From positions 496,001 through 560,000 of the forward strand of contig CAVTYH010000006.1 in the NCBI GenBank assembly GCA_963738835.1: a stretch of 64,000 bases of DNA. Direction: 5' to 3'. The stretch comes from CAVTYH01 sp963738835. Its GTDB lineage: Bacteria; Planctomycetota; Planctomycetia; Pirellulales; JADZDJ01. Positions 47,688-57,917 of the stretch are shown piece by piece (position 1 is the stretch's first letter; every line of letters starts with the position of its first letter). A program made the translations under genes and the position numbers. Below the pieces are notes generated by a model. That model saw only the letters and a program-made list of their open reading frames with translations, was not told the DNA's origin and ran no database searches.

Positions 47688-50678
47688 CTATTTGCGAACC
47701 GTGTCGGCCGATCGTTTATTGGCCGCTGCCATGACTTCCGTTTCCTGATAATTCTGTCGAACTCGCGCATACAGTTCGACGGCTTCTCGAGCGTGTCCCA
47801 ACTGTTCTTGACATTTTGCCGCCTTCAGCAACGCCGTGGCTTGCCAATGCGGAAACGGATAGACGCTTTCCACCCGCAGGTATTCCCGCAGGGCCAGGGC
47901 GGTGTTGTCCTGAGCCAGGTACGCATCGCCAATGAGGCACTGGGCCATCGCCGCGGTTTCGGTTTTGCTGGCGGCGGGCGATCGCACCACGCGCAGGCAG
48001 GCTTCCCGCGCGCCGTCGAAATCGCCCTCGGCGGCCAGGGTCCGAGCGATCACATAATCGGCTTCAAACTGCTGATTGAACTGCGGATAATCGTGAGCAA
48101 TGGTCTCGGCTGAAGCGCGAGCCGAGGCCCATTGCTTCTGATCGGCCAGCATCTGAGCGCGTCGCAGCGGCACCATCGCCATCCAGGCCTGATCGTGATT
48201 GGCAAGGTGTGGCATTAGCGTGTCGAATCGCCGCTGGGCCGCTTCGTAGTCGCCCTGACGATACGCCACTTCGGCCAGCCAGAATTCGGCGGGCAGCCGC
48301 AATTCGCCTTCGGGAAATTCGTCGACGATGCGTTTGAGCGGCGTTTCGGCAGCGGCCCATTTTTGCTCGCCAATGGCGGTTTGACCCTGCAAATACAAGG
48401 CGTGTTCCAGCACCGCGGCTGGGCAACCGACCGTCATTAGTTGATCTAAGTAGGTGTCTGCTGCGGTGCGATCACCGCGCTGTACAGCACGCTCAGCCAG
48501 GCGGAATGTGGCGTCGGCCCAATAACGGCTGTTCGGATGCTCTTCGTACAATTGCCGGAAAACCTTTTCCGATTCGTTGCCGCGGCCAAGATCTCGCAGA
48601 CACCACGCCCAACCATAGAGCGCCGCATCAGCTTCAGAGCTGTCCGGGAATTCTCGAACCAAACGCTCGTACAGCGGCGCGGCTTCTTCGTCCTTTTGCA
48701 GCCGATCTGCGAGCCGAGCTGCGGCCGACAGAAACTGCGGGACTGCCTTTGACTTCGGATATCGAGTCAGCGCCTGCCGATAGGCGGCAAACGCCGCTTC
48801 GTCGATTCCTTGGCTTTCAATCGCCTGTCCGCGGGCCAAGGCGATTTCCGGCGCTTGGGAATCCTTCGGGAAGCGTTGTAAAAACTTCGCAAATGATTCT
48901 GCGGCGGCGGCGTACTCGCCGGCTTGCAGTTGTGCTCGACCAAGGCCGGCTAGTCCTTGGGCAACCGTCTCCGATGAGTTTTCGTCGCCGGCCAGGACCG
49001 CGAACATATCGGCGGCGATTTCATGCTGGCCGGCCGCGGCGGCCGTCTCAGCCACCTTCAGCGATGTCGAAACAATCAGATCGCTGCGCGGATTTGCGGC
49101 TGTGAGTTCATCCACCATCCGCCGAGCTTCTTCCAGACGTTCCGTGTGTGCGAAACATATGGCCAAAGTCGCGCGAGCCTGATCCGCAGTGGCGTCTTTT
49201 TGGGGTGTGGCCAAATAGTTTTGCAGCGGGTCAATGGCCTCGGCGTATCGTTCACAACCTGCCAATGACATGCCCTTGGAAAGCTGAACTTTATCGTTGA
49301 GCGCACGAAGGGCAGCGCGGTCTTCGGCCGAGATGGATTGCGTCGCCTTGGTCGCCAATGCGACGCTCAGCGCATCCAGCGTTTGCATCGCTTCATCGTT
49401 GCGGCCCGCTCCTTTGAACGCCGTGGCCAGCAAATAGCGATTCGCCAATGAACGAGGATCGTCTCCCGAATTATCGCCGAATTGCAGCGTCGTAATCGCC
49501 CGGTTGAAATCGCCGGATTGAATCATCGCCTCGGCCGCTTGATAGCGGATAACAGCGGAACGACGGCGAGTTTGCTCTTCGTGGGCTGCAGCTGCCTGTT
49601 CCGTTTCTATCTTTTTAGGAATTGCCGTTAAACCTTCGGCCGCGGGATTCTTCAATGGAGTTGCGATGGCAAGCGGATTCGGCTTCGGGTCGCGCCGCGA
49701 CGCTGCGGCGGCAAGCTCCTTTTCCTTCGCTTCCTTTGCCTTCTGGGCAGCAAGCTCGGCCGCTTTGGCAGTTGCCGCTGCAACCTTTTGCTGTTCCTGA
49801 GATTTATGCACCAAAGCCAGCCAATACTTCGCTTCTGCGCTGAATTCTTTGCGCAGTCAAGTCGTTGAGCTGCTTCTGCGCATCGTCGTAACGGCCCAAC
49901 TGGTACAGGGCATGGCCACGGCCCAAGTGCGCCTGTGGAAGCAGCGGGCTGTCAGGAAAACGTTTCTCGATCGACTCGAACAGTTCCAACGCTCCTTGGG
50001 GCTTGTTAGTGGCCAATTCGCGACCGGCCAATTGCAGAATCGCCAGTTCAGACCAGGGGCTGTGATCATGCTGCGCGACTTCGCGCAGCAGTGTCTCGCA
50101 CTGGTCGGTCTGCTTTTGAGTTTCCAGCGATTTGACCAAACCGAGGCGACATTCATCGGCGGTCGGCAGGTCGCCGAATCGATCCAGCGATTGCCGGAAA
50201 CATTGTTCGGCCGCAGCGGCATCGCCGCGCGCAATGCCAGATCACCGCGATACAACAGCACGCTGGCATTCAGGTTGTCGTTAGGGTACGTCGATTGAAA
50301 CTGAAACAGCCGAAGCTGTGCCTCATCGGTCTTGCCGCACTTCACGGCAGCTTCCGCGACACGAAACAGCGACTGTCGTGCATACGGGCCGGACGGCTCT
50401 TCGGCCATCGCATCGAGAAACAGCGGCGCGGCTTCGGCGTGTCGCCCCAATTGGACCAGCGACTCTGCTTCGAAGAAAAGCGCCTTGCAGTGTTTCGCGT
50501 TCTCGGGATAGTCGTGCAAGAACTTGCGGAAGCTATCGATCGCCATGTTCCAGCGTTTTGCCGAGTAATGGCTGGCGGCCATGGCAAACTGATCGTCCGC
50601 CTCATCGGCCAGTGCGATGGAAGCCAATGCGCCGCAGAGCGCAACGCAAGCAAACAACTTAACGGCAGCTTTGCACAT
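47688..50678 (-). CDS. Large exported TPR protein (YbgF/BamD-like), two frameshifts
   Basis: A signal peptide (MCKAAVKLFACVALCGALAS) opens the first frame from 50678. It shifts near 50235 and again near 49850 before the long final frame to 47688, together about 995 residues. Tetratricopeptide helices repeat throughout (MAIDSFRKFLHDYPENAKHC, ALELFESIEKRFPDSPLLPQ, AEYAAAAESFAKFLQRFPK-like units), with an Ala/Lys-rich linker near 49750. In the neighbouring Tol/Exb setting, TPR proteins of this type bind motor or envelope partners. The frameshifts are single-base breaks with continuous homology on both sides. Confidence 0.82.
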
Positions 50679-50717
50679 CCTTGTACCTTCTGCCTGAAGG
50701 GCTGCGCTTGCGCAGAG

Positions 50718-50786
50718 GTAGGCCAGGCTTTTGCCTGACAGGCGGTTTTGAGGGTCCGTCGTTGTCAGGCTAAAAGCCTGACCTAC
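50718..50786. repeat. Dispersed inverted repeat GTAGGCCAGGCTT ... AAGCCTGACCTAC
   Basis: Second copy of the element at 15605-15676, here with nearly perfect arms. The remainder of 50679-51059 holds no convincing gene, only this repeat and a terminator. Confidence 0.65.
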
Positions 50787-50987
50787 TTCTCGTGCTCAAA
50801 CGCTTGGGTGGGACCGGAGCAACTGCCGTGGCAGAGCGACCGGCATTTTTGGGTGGGCCATCCTTGGCGATCCGCCGACGCCTTCGTCGGCTATCGGTGT
50901 TATCGGTCCGATCGTCGAAGTTTCAACAGGCTGCACGACCGGAGAATCGTGAAGATTGCGCTAAATTGGATGCTAGCATCGGCGCAA

Positions 50988-51014
50988 TAAAAAACCCCCG
51001 ACTTCCATCGGGGG
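50988..51014 (-). terminator. Rho-independent terminator of the lipoprotein gene
   Basis: On the minus strand CCCCCGA and TCGGGGG form a stem with a 6-base loop and are followed by TTTTTT. It lies 46 bases after the stop of the gene at 51060-51635. Confidence 0.85.
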
Positions 51015-51059
51015 CTATTGAGACTGAGCTGATGACTGTTCGCCGGTCATCGTCCGCTG

Positions 51060-51635
51060 CTAATATCCGTTCGATGGACCGAAGTCGACGTTTCCAACCA
51101 CGTGGAAGTGGTTATGGTCGATGTACAGCACTTCTTGGGCGTCTTCGTCGATCTTCGTGTGCGGCACAGGCCAGCCAACATGCGTCACTTCCGTGAAGTA
51201 CACGGTGCACTTGTAATGACAATGGTGCAATTGCGCCGGACCGATCAGCGGATAGAACCGCGGCGGATCGACGTAGTCGGCAATTTTGTCTTTCACAATG
51301 CGGACGTTGTTGCGCTGCTGTTCATACAGCAGCGGCAATCCACCTTGAATTGGCCGGGCCTTTTCTAAGGCCCGCATGACTTCGTCGTCGCTGGGCGGAT
51401 CCAGGGCTTCAACGGGGCCGCCAGCAGTTATGGGACCAAGAACCGGAACTTTGTCGTACCGTTCGTGGATCCAAAAGCGATCTTCTTGTTCTTTCTGCGT
51501 GAAGGGACTGACCGGAATGGGAATGGCCAGCGGTCCCAAATTGGGGCCTTGGGCGGCCAGCCAAAAGCAACCCGTGTTGGGCAGCGTCGCCGCGGCCAGC
51601 AGTGCGAAGGCAATCCAGGTCGATTTGCGTGACAT
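51060..51635 (-). CDS. Putative lipoprotein of unknown function
   Basis: 191 residues preceded by GAGGAGCC. The signal ends in a lipobox, LPNTGC, at residues 18-23, so the mature protein is probably lipid-anchored. The C-terminal region has an aromatic/His-rich segment (GPAQLHHCHYKCTVYFTEVT, EVLYIDHNHFHVVGNVDFGP) that could bind metal. No known family is recognised. It is a monocistronic unit with its own terminator. Confidence 0.75.
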   Translation of the reverse strand: MSRKSTWIAFALLAAATLPNTGCFWLAAQGPNLGPLAIPIPVSPFTQKEQEDRFWIHERYDKVPVLGPITAGGPVEALDPPSDDEVMRALEKARPIQGGLPLLYEQQRNNVRIVKDKIADYVDPPRFYPLIGPAQLHHCHYKCTVYFTEVTHVGWPVPHTKIDEDAQEVLYIDHNHFHVVGNVDFGPSNGY

Positions 51636-51840
51636 GCCAAGGCTCCTCGGAAAATCGATCGCTGCGGCGCAATGACACCGCCAGAGCTACTTATCGAGTA
51701 AAGCTGGGCCGAACTTGCAGATTTTTCCAGTTCTGACGAAAAAGCTGGTTGTGACGTGCTAGCAGCAGTAAGCAGGAGGCGGTAAGCGGCAGGCAGTTCG
51801 GAATTCGAATTCTGCACACTGCTGTCGCTCTGCCGCACGA

Positions 51841-51872
51841 AAAAAGCCCAGGGGTTGCAACCCCTGGGCTTA
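51841..51872 (-). terminator. Rho-independent terminator of the BON gene
   Basis: AAGCCCAGGGGTT and AACCCCTGGGCTT form a 13-bp stem; on the minus strand the arm is followed by a T-run. It stands 50 bases after the stop at 51923. Confidence 0.87.
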
Positions 51873-51922
51873 ATGAGTTTTTGCTTTTCACTGCCTACCG
51901 CATACTGCCTATCGCCCACTTC

Positions 51923-52879
51923 TTAGTGCGAATCCTTGAAGTCGAGGAACCACCAGCCGTCTTTCCATTCCATCGTCACCTTGCGCCAGCCGAGGGGTAC
52001 CTGCGGATATGGATAGAACGGTCCGATGTACGGCCAGGCGGTCGGCGAATACTGCTTCGGATAAGTCACAGCAGCATAGTTTGGATACGCGGCATAGCTC
52101 GGCCAGGCATAGCCCGGCATGCTCGGCGAATCATAGTGGTAAGGAGCCGGCGAGCCCGGACCCATTGGCATGGCGGTCGGCATGGGCTGCGGAGTGCCGA
52201 TCATCTCGCCCCCTCCGTTCTGCATTGCAACCGGACGGGCCGGCATCGGACCAGTAGCAGCCATTGCCAGCGGAGTCGCGGTGTTGGCTTGCGGCAAGCG
52301 ACCGGGATTGGCAGCCTGGTTACGACCTGGAACCCGATTTGCATTGGAGTAACTGGCCCGATTGCCCATGTTCGCCTGGGGAACCGAATCGTCCATGTCA
52401 GGGATTGGACCGGCGACCAACAGTTCCTGCTGAGCATGATCCGGAAGCTGAGCGCCGGCTTGGATGACTCGACCCCGACGCGGTGACGGCGCCGAATACG
52501 AATATTCTTGATTGTCCTCATCCGTGGGCCGATTTCCGCCGGTGATTGCATTGGCGACGCCGCTCGGTTGTCGCAACGTCGACTGGCTATTCGCGCCAGA
52601 CGCGGCTGGATTGCCGATGGACAGATTGTTAACCACGCGCTCAACACCATTCGTCTGATTGGCAATTTCGAGCGCAGCCGCCATCTGTCCCTGGCTGGCA
52701 ACGGTGCCGTTCAGCCAAGCGGTGCCGTCTTTCACTTTCACTTCGACGCGGTAGTTTTTCAAATTGCCTTCTAAATTGCCGGCCACCGACTGGGCAATTT
52801 TCTGGTCGTCGGCCCGGAGCGCCGCGGACGCCAACATGGCCAGACCCAGCAGCGCTGCTATCGAAAACAATCGTCGCAT
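51923..52879 (-). CDS. Exported BON-domain protein
   Basis: 318 residues from ATG 52879 with AGGAGGGAAAC upstream, one of the best ribosome binding sites in the window. A signal peptide (MRRLFSIAALLGLAMLASAA) is followed by a BON domain: KNYRVEVKVKDGTAWLNGTV and ALEIANQTNGVERVVNNLSI. A Pro/Gln/Asn-rich linker and a Tyr/Pro-rich tail (YPYPQVPLGWRKVTMEWKDG) follow. BON domains bind phospholipid or polymer surfaces, so an envelope role is likely. Confidence 0.85.
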   Translation of the reverse strand: MRRLFSIAALLGLAMLASAALRADDQKIAQSVAGNLEGNLKNYRVEVKVKDGTAWLNGTVASQGQMAAALEIANQTNGVERVVNNLSIGNPAASGANSQSTLRQPSGVANAITGGNRPTDEDNQEYSYSAPSPRRGRVIQAGAQLPDHAQQELLVAGPIPDMDDSVPQANMGNRASYSNANRVPGRNQAANPGRLPQANTATPLAMAATGPMPARPVAMQNGGGEMIGTPQPMPTAMPMGPGSPAPYHYDSPSMPGYAWPSYAAYPNYAAVTYPKQYSPTAWPYIGPFYPYPQVPLGWRKVTMEWKDGWWFLDFKDSH

Positions 52880-53216
52880 GTTTCCCTCCTGTAAAAATGC
52901 GTGCGGGAATGTCACCAAGGGAGGGCCGAGCCGGTTCGCGGAACCGGGCTTGGAAGTGCTGGCCTTCAGCGATCCGAATCCACCGGGATCGACGGCCGCA
53001 GTCCCCCTGCGCAACCCGACGCCTGAAGCGTCCTGACTATAGGTGTCGGTTGCCGGTTATGCCGAAGGGGAGTTTTTTTTCGGTTTTGCCGAGAAGAGCG
53101 ATAGAAGTGACCGCTATCATTGCTAGTGATAATTACCACGGAAACACAGAGCTATATGCAAATGCTTAACGACGAATCTCCCGTGCCGCCCCATATCTCC
53201 GCGGTGTGGAATGTCC

Positions 53217-53495
53217 TCAGATCGTCGCTGGACGCCGCGTGCGGTCAAAGTCGCAGATCGCTAGCAGAATCATTCCTGAAAGCGTTGTCGCAGAGAGCAG
53301 CCAGCACTTAGTTCCCATGAACAGTGCTAGCGAGGTCGAGATGCCGACCACAATCAGTGTCAGCATAAAAAATGCATGACACACATTCTGATGCCGTGAA
53401 TTGGCGCTAAACCGCGCCAACAATCCCCCCATCCAACCCAACAACTGCACGAGGCCAAACATCCAAACAACCGACGGGCATTGGTACAACATCAT
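53217..53495 (-). CDS. Small three-helix membrane protein
   Basis: 92 residues preceded by GGGAGCGAC. Three hydrophobic segments are visible: VVWMFGLVQLLGWMGGLLA, FFMLTLIVVGISTSLALFM and LLSATTLSGMILLAICDF. There is no known motif. The pattern of helices and the ribosome site support a real gene. Confidence 0.55.
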   Translation of the reverse strand: MMLYQCPSVVWMFGLVQLLGWMGGLLARFSANSRHQNVCHAFFMLTLIVVGISTSLALFMGTKCWLLSATTLSGMILLAICDFDRTRRPATI

Positions 53496-53834
53496 GTCGC
53501 TCCCGGATCCATCCGGTGACCGGATTCCCTAAACAATGGGACCAGGCTTCCTTGCCGGGTCATTGTGCTAGCCGGAAAGCGATTGCCGTGCCAAGCGCAG
53601 ATTTTTTTGCTGCTAGCAACGGTGTACCAAGCACTTCGAATTGGACTTGCAATGCGAAACAGGTGCGCGGTTTTTGGGTGCAAAATTATTCTTGGCAGAA
53701 GCGTTTCTATCTGCAATCGCGTTTGCCTGAACTACGGCAGTGTTGCAAGTTCTACAATCGGCAAGGTCGTTCTTTGTCGCTTGTTATTCTGCCGTTTGTC
53801 ATGCCGGCATATGAATAGGGTCGCGTGACAAACC
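53496..53834. other. Intergenic stretch without recognised features
   Basis: No convincing gene, repeat or terminator is seen. The short open frames are of random character. It separates two minus-strand genes and may hold the promoter of the small membrane protein. Confidence 0.4.
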
Positions 53835-55751
53835 TCACTTCAATACCGATTTCAAATCATTTTCTAGTTCGGTGATGTGTACATTGCGGTTGATGACTTT
53901 GCCCTTGTCGTCGACCAGTATCATCGTGGGCAACGTGAGAACGCCCATCTCGTTGGCCAGACGGCTATCGAGCCCGCCCTGCTCCCACAGCTGCGACCAC
54001 GGCAAGCGGTTCTTCGACAAATAATCTGCCGCATCGGCCGCGTTGGTGTCGAGATTCACGCCAATCAGCGTAAATCCGCTCTTGCCGTAGCGGTCTTTCA
54101 GTTCCTTCAGCTGCGCGAAATCCGTTTTGCACGGCTCGCACCAGGTGGCCCAATAATGCACCAGTACGTACTTGCCTTTGTACTTCGACAGGTCGTCGAT
54201 GCCTTTGCCGTCGAGCGTTCTGCCGCGCAGCTGCATCACCTGGCCGACGCTGTCGATGCGGTTGAGCGCACCCCGGGCTTTCACTGCCGATGAAGCGGTT
54301 TCGAAGTCCGACACCAATTGCTTGTACCACTTCTTGGCTCGCTCTTCCTGACCGGCGAATTCTTGAGCGATGCCCAGTTGCAACAGCGCCTCGGCGGTGT
54401 CGGAAGCTTTGGGATAGTCTTTGACGAACTGTTCGAGATTATCGAGCCATTCCGACTGCACTTTCACGAAGTCGATCTTGCCGCTTTGCAATTTCGAGCC
54501 GTAATCGGCCGTGAGATAGCGGAATTTGACGTACGGCAGCAGGACCGAATCGTCCGGACCATTTTGGAGTTTGTCGACCATCGCCTTGAGCCGGTCGACG
54601 CCACCCGGATACGAGCCCGTTTGGGCGGCGGCACTTAGCGTATCGGCGAATTGGCGAATCCATTGCGGCTTGTCTTTTTCGCCAATTTCGTCGGCAATTT
54701 GTAGAATCAAATCGGCCCGGCGATCGTTGAGCGAAGTCTTTTGCGAATCGGTGTTGGCTTGCATGATCGAGGTGTCGAGCTTGCTCAAATCGTCCATCAT
54801 TTTCTGGACTTTTTCGCTCGGCCCGTCGGCAGCAACTTGCGTGCTAGCGTCCGATCCGTGATTGGAAATCTGAAAGAAGAAGCCGTCGGCATCGGCCACT
54901 TGCTTGTTGGGATCGGGAACCGACGGTGCGTCGATCACTTTCCACACGTCGCCGACTTTCACCAGTGTGCCAATCGAAAGCTGGCCGTCTTTGCCATCGG
55001 TTTCGACCATCGCCATGACGTTTTCGTAGGCGTTGACTTCACTGGTGGCGCCATCAACGCCAACCGGTACCGTTCCTGGTCGGTTGCCGCCGAAATGGGC
55101 CCATTCGGTATTCGGGCTAATCACTTTTTGACGCCGCGCAAGTTCGGAAAATGCCGCAGCCGCGCCAGCAATCTTGTCGTTCAATTGCTTCGCTTTTGCC
55201 GCGCCCAGGCCGAGCGATTTCGCTTCGGCTGGTGTGAGCAGCACGCGGTTGAAACGGGCCAAATCTTTATCGCGCACCGCCATCACGATTTCGGCGCTGA
55301 CTTCCTCGGGCGAAATCACTTTCCAAGAATCGATTTTGCCGTCTTCATCTTTATCGATGCCCCAGCGCATGCCGGCGGTGTTCAGCCAGCGATACTGGTC
55401 AGCCTTGCCGTTGAAGTTTTCGTCGATGTCGCGATACACTTCGATGCCGTCTTTGTAATAGCTCCAGCGATCGACCACGTTGTCGCCGTTGGTGTCGACA
55501 AATTCTCGCAAGGTCTGGCCATTCGGGCTGCGCACGACCCAGCCGGTTTGATTGCCGATTTTCTCGGCTTTGATCGTGCATTTCGGAATGTCGGCCGCAG
55601 ATGGGGCGTCGTAATCGACATCCTTCTGGATCGGCGCCAATTTCAGAGCCTGATCCACCGTGGGCGTCGCTGCCGAGGCGACCAACGGCAAGCCGTAAAA
55701 CATGCCCAAACAAACCGCAACCTGACGCAACCGACGAAACGTAAATGCCAT
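53835..55751 (-). CDS. Exported TlpA-like thioredoxin-fold protein with EF-hand-like N-terminus
   Basis: 638 residues from ATG 55751 with GAGGAT upstream; signal peptide RQVAVCLGMFYGLPLVASAA. Near residues 80-140 three Asp-rich loops appear (DTNGDNVVDRW, DENFNGKADQY, DKDEDGKIDSW), like calcium-binding motifs. The middle is helical with TPR-like features (KASDTAEALLQLGIAQEF). The C-terminal 140 residues are a TlpA/AlkhP-type thioredoxin domain with VLVHYWATWCEPC (CxxC). The probable role is a periplasmic thiol-disulfide or peroxide-related function; substrate unknown. Confidence 0.88.
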   Translation of the reverse strand: MAFTFRRLRQVAVCLGMFYGLPLVASAATPTVDQALKLAPIQKDVDYDAPSAADIPKCTIKAEKIGNQTGWVVRSPNGQTLREFVDTNGDNVVDRWSYYKDGIEVYRDIDENFNGKADQYRWLNTAGMRWGIDKDEDGKIDSWKVISPEEVSAEIVMAVRDKDLARFNRVLLTPAEAKSLGLGAAKAKQLNDKIAGAAAAFSELARRQKVISPNTEWAHFGGNRPGTVPVGVDGATSEVNAYENVMAMVETDGKDGQLSIGTLVKVGDVWKVIDAPSVPDPNKQVADADGFFFQISNHGSDASTQVAADGPSEKVQKMMDDLSKLDTSIMQANTDSQKTSLNDRRADLILQIADEIGEKDKPQWIRQFADTLSAAAQTGSYPGGVDRLKAMVDKLQNGPDDSVLLPYVKFRYLTADYGSKLQSGKIDFVKVQSEWLDNLEQFVKDYPKASDTAEALLQLGIAQEFAGQEERAKKWYKQLVSDFETASSAVKARGALNRIDSVGQVMQLRGRTLDGKGIDDLSKYKGKYVLVHYWATWCEPCKTDFAQLKELKDRYGKSGFTLIGVNLDTNAADAADYLSKNRLPWSQLWEQGGLDSRLANEMGVLTLPTMILVDDKGKVINRNVHITELENDLKSVLK

Positions 55752-56093
55752 AAATCCGATCCTCGTCTCGCAGGAGAAATGCAATCTGGAACGCAAGGGC
55801 CGCGAAATCGGCCGTCTAATTCTGGAAAAGCGAGCTTAGCCCCTCTGGCAGCGCAGCCCAAAGCGTTTGTCGCGCAATCTGAGCGCGAACATCGACGCTG
55901 CTATCTTTGTCGGCCTGAAATGGGACGACCCATCAGCCTGAACGTCCGATTTTTCCGGTTGCGAAGCTTATTTGCTGCGGCATATAGACTTTGCTCAATT
56001 CCACCGCTGTCGTTTGCAGCCTTTGACAGCACGCAGCGAGTCAATAAAATACGCTATTCTGCTAGAGAGTCCGGTCTTCAGCGACCGCCTCCT
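55752..56093. other. Spacer between the TlpA-like gene and tRNA genes
   Basis: Nothing recognisable beyond the leader of the minus-strand gene and the approach to tRNA-Ile. A promoter for the tRNA pair is expected here, but I see no clear -35/-10 pair. Confidence 0.35.
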
Positions 56094-56167
56094 CAGCGCA
56101 TAGCTCAGTTGGTTAGAGCACCACCCTGATAAGGTGGAGGTCCTTAGTTCGAATCTAAGTGCGCACA
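56094..56167 (+). tRNA. tRNA-Ile(GAT)
   Basis: D arm GCTC-AGTTGGTTA-GAGC, anticodon stem CCACC/GGTGG with loop CTGATAA (anticodon GAT), T arm CTTAG-TTCGAAT-CTAAG. The acceptor is CAGCGCA/TGCGCAC: only five of seven pairs form, as the two outermost positions mismatch. It stands in a tRNA-Ile/tRNA-Ala pair, but no rRNA gene is in the window. Confidence 0.9.
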
Positions 56168-56303
56168 TTGGTTAATCTATTGTCTTGACCGATTGCCGAC
56201 TGAAGGCGCAGCGCGCAGTAGATAACACAAGTCGTTGAAGCAACCCGATTTAACGACTATGCTTTTACAAAGACCGTGATTGCCAGGCCCCGGTAGGGTC
56301 TTT

Positions 56304-56376
56304 GGGGGTGTAACTCAGTTGATAGAGTGCTACCTTTGCAAGGTAGAAGTCGGGGGTTTGAGTCCCCCCACCTCCA
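56304..56376 (+). tRNA. tRNA-Ala(TGC)
   Basis: Acceptor GGGGGTG/CACCTCC with one G-T pair, anticodon stem CTACC/GGTAG with loop TTTGCAA (anticodon TGC), T arm GGGGG-TTTGAGT-CCCCC. No CCA is encoded. A terminator follows directly. Confidence 0.95.
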
Positions 56377-56379
56377 CTT

Positions 56380-56407
56380 AGCCCCGGTCACAAGCCGGGG
56401 CTTTTTT
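56380..56407 (+). terminator. Rho-independent terminator after tRNA-Ala
   Basis: AGCCCCGG and CCGGGGCT form the stem with a short loop, followed by TTTTTT. It ends the tRNA-Ile/tRNA-Ala transcript. Confidence 0.88.
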
Positions 56408-56467
56408 GTCGGCTTGGCGACTCGTCGACAGTTGGATTTTTTTGATTTTCTCACACTTGCGCCGCGC

Positions 56468-57893
56468 ATGGCTCACGAATTCTACGAGAACCCGCTGAAT
56501 CGTCGGTACGCCTCGCCGGAAATGAGCCGGCTGTGGGGCGATCAAAAGAAATTTCACACCTGGCGGCAACTTTGGGTTTGGCTGGCTGAGGCCGAAGCCG
56601 ATTTGGGCCTGCCAATTACTTCGCTGCAAATCGACGAACTCAAGCAGCACATCGATACCATCGATTTCGCCGTTGCCGATGCTTACGAGCGACGGTTGCG
56701 GCACGATGTGATGGCCCATGTGCATGCCTATGGCGATCAATGTCCGTCGGCGCGGAATCATTCACCTGGGGGCCACCAGTTGCTACGTGACCGACAATGC
56801 CGATCTGATTCTGATCCGCGAAGGTCTGCAAATGGTCGCCGCACGATTGGCCGCGGTGATCGATCGACTCGGCAACTTCGCCAGGCCACATCGGGATTTG
56901 GCTTGCCTCGGTTTCACTCATCTTCAGCCGGCCCAGCCCACCACGGTCGGCAAGCGCGCCTGCCTGTGGGCTTACGACCTGGCGCTGGATTTGGCAGAAG
57001 TCGAACATCGCCTGGCCGAACTCAAAGCCCGCGGCGTAAAGGGGACCACGGGCACACAAGCCAGCTTTCTCGAACTCTTCGCCGGCGATCACGCCAAAGC
57101 GCGACGGCTGGAAGAAGAAGTCGCCCGCAAAATGGGGTTCGACGCGGTTTACCCCGTGACGGGGCAAACTTACTCGAGAAAAATCGATGCGCAATTGTTG
57201 GCCGCACTGTCTGGCATCGCGCAAAGTGCTCACAAAGCGGCGACGGATTTACGATTGCTGGCGTCTCGCAAAGAACTTGAGGAACCGTTTGAGGCCGAGC
57301 AAATCGGCTCCTCGGCAATGGCCTACAAGCGGAACCCCATGCGCAGCGAGCGAATTTGCAGCCTGGCGCGGTTTGTGACGAGCCTGGAATCCAGCGCCGC
57401 AGCCACCGCCAGCACGCAATGGCTGGAGCGCACTTTGGACGACAGCGCGAACCGCCGGCTCGTCATTCCGCAAGCCTTTTTGGCGATCGACGCCATCTTG
57501 ATTCTGTATCAAAACATTGCCAGCGGATTGGTCGTCTATCCGCGCGTCATCACTGAACATTTGGCTGAAGAACTGCCGTTTATGGCCACCGAAACCATTT
57601 TGATGGCCGGCGTGGCGGCCGGCGGCGATCGGCAAGATTTACACGAACGCATCCGCCAGCACAGTCAATTTGCGGCGCGGATGGTGAAAGAGCAGGGGGC
57701 CGCCAATTATTTGCTCGATCGCTTGAAGGCCGACAAAGCTTTCGCCCATGTCGATTTCGACGCCGCTCTGGACGCGCAAAAATTCGTCGGCCGCGCGACC
57801 CAGCAGGTCGATGAATTCCTGGCCGAGGTTGTCGAACCGATCCGAAAGCGTTATCGAGACCACCTCGCGCAGAGTGACGAAGTAAAAGTTTAA
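56468..57893 (+). CDS. purB: Adenylosuccinate lyase, single frameshift
   Basis: Cleaves adenylosuccinate to AMP and SAICAR to AICAR in purine synthesis. The first frame from ATG 56468 covers NPLNRRYASPEMSRLWGDQK and HDVMAHVHAYGDQCPSA. The second frame, from about 56750 to 57893, continues GIIHLGATSCYVTDNADLIL, FTHLQPAQPTTVGKR and the catalytic-loop signature GSSAMAYKRNPMRSE. One missing base near 56748 explains the break; the intact protein would have about 475 residues. As purB is normally essential, the break is likely a sequence error. Confidence 0.9.
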
Positions 57894-57917
57894 CAGTATG
57901 CGCCGTCGATGCCGATT

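Noticed and set aside
46758..48113. 451-codon open frame on the plus strand
   Set aside because: It lies antisense to exbB and the TPR gene, both of which are well supported; it has no motif.
54741..56129. 462-codon open frame on the plus strand
   Set aside because: It is antisense to the TlpA-like gene and runs into the tRNA-Ile gene; it has no protein character.
56094..56376. Part of an rRNA operon spacer (tRNA-Ile/tRNA-Ala pair)
   Set aside because: No 16S or 23S sequence lies on either side; a terminator and purB follow.
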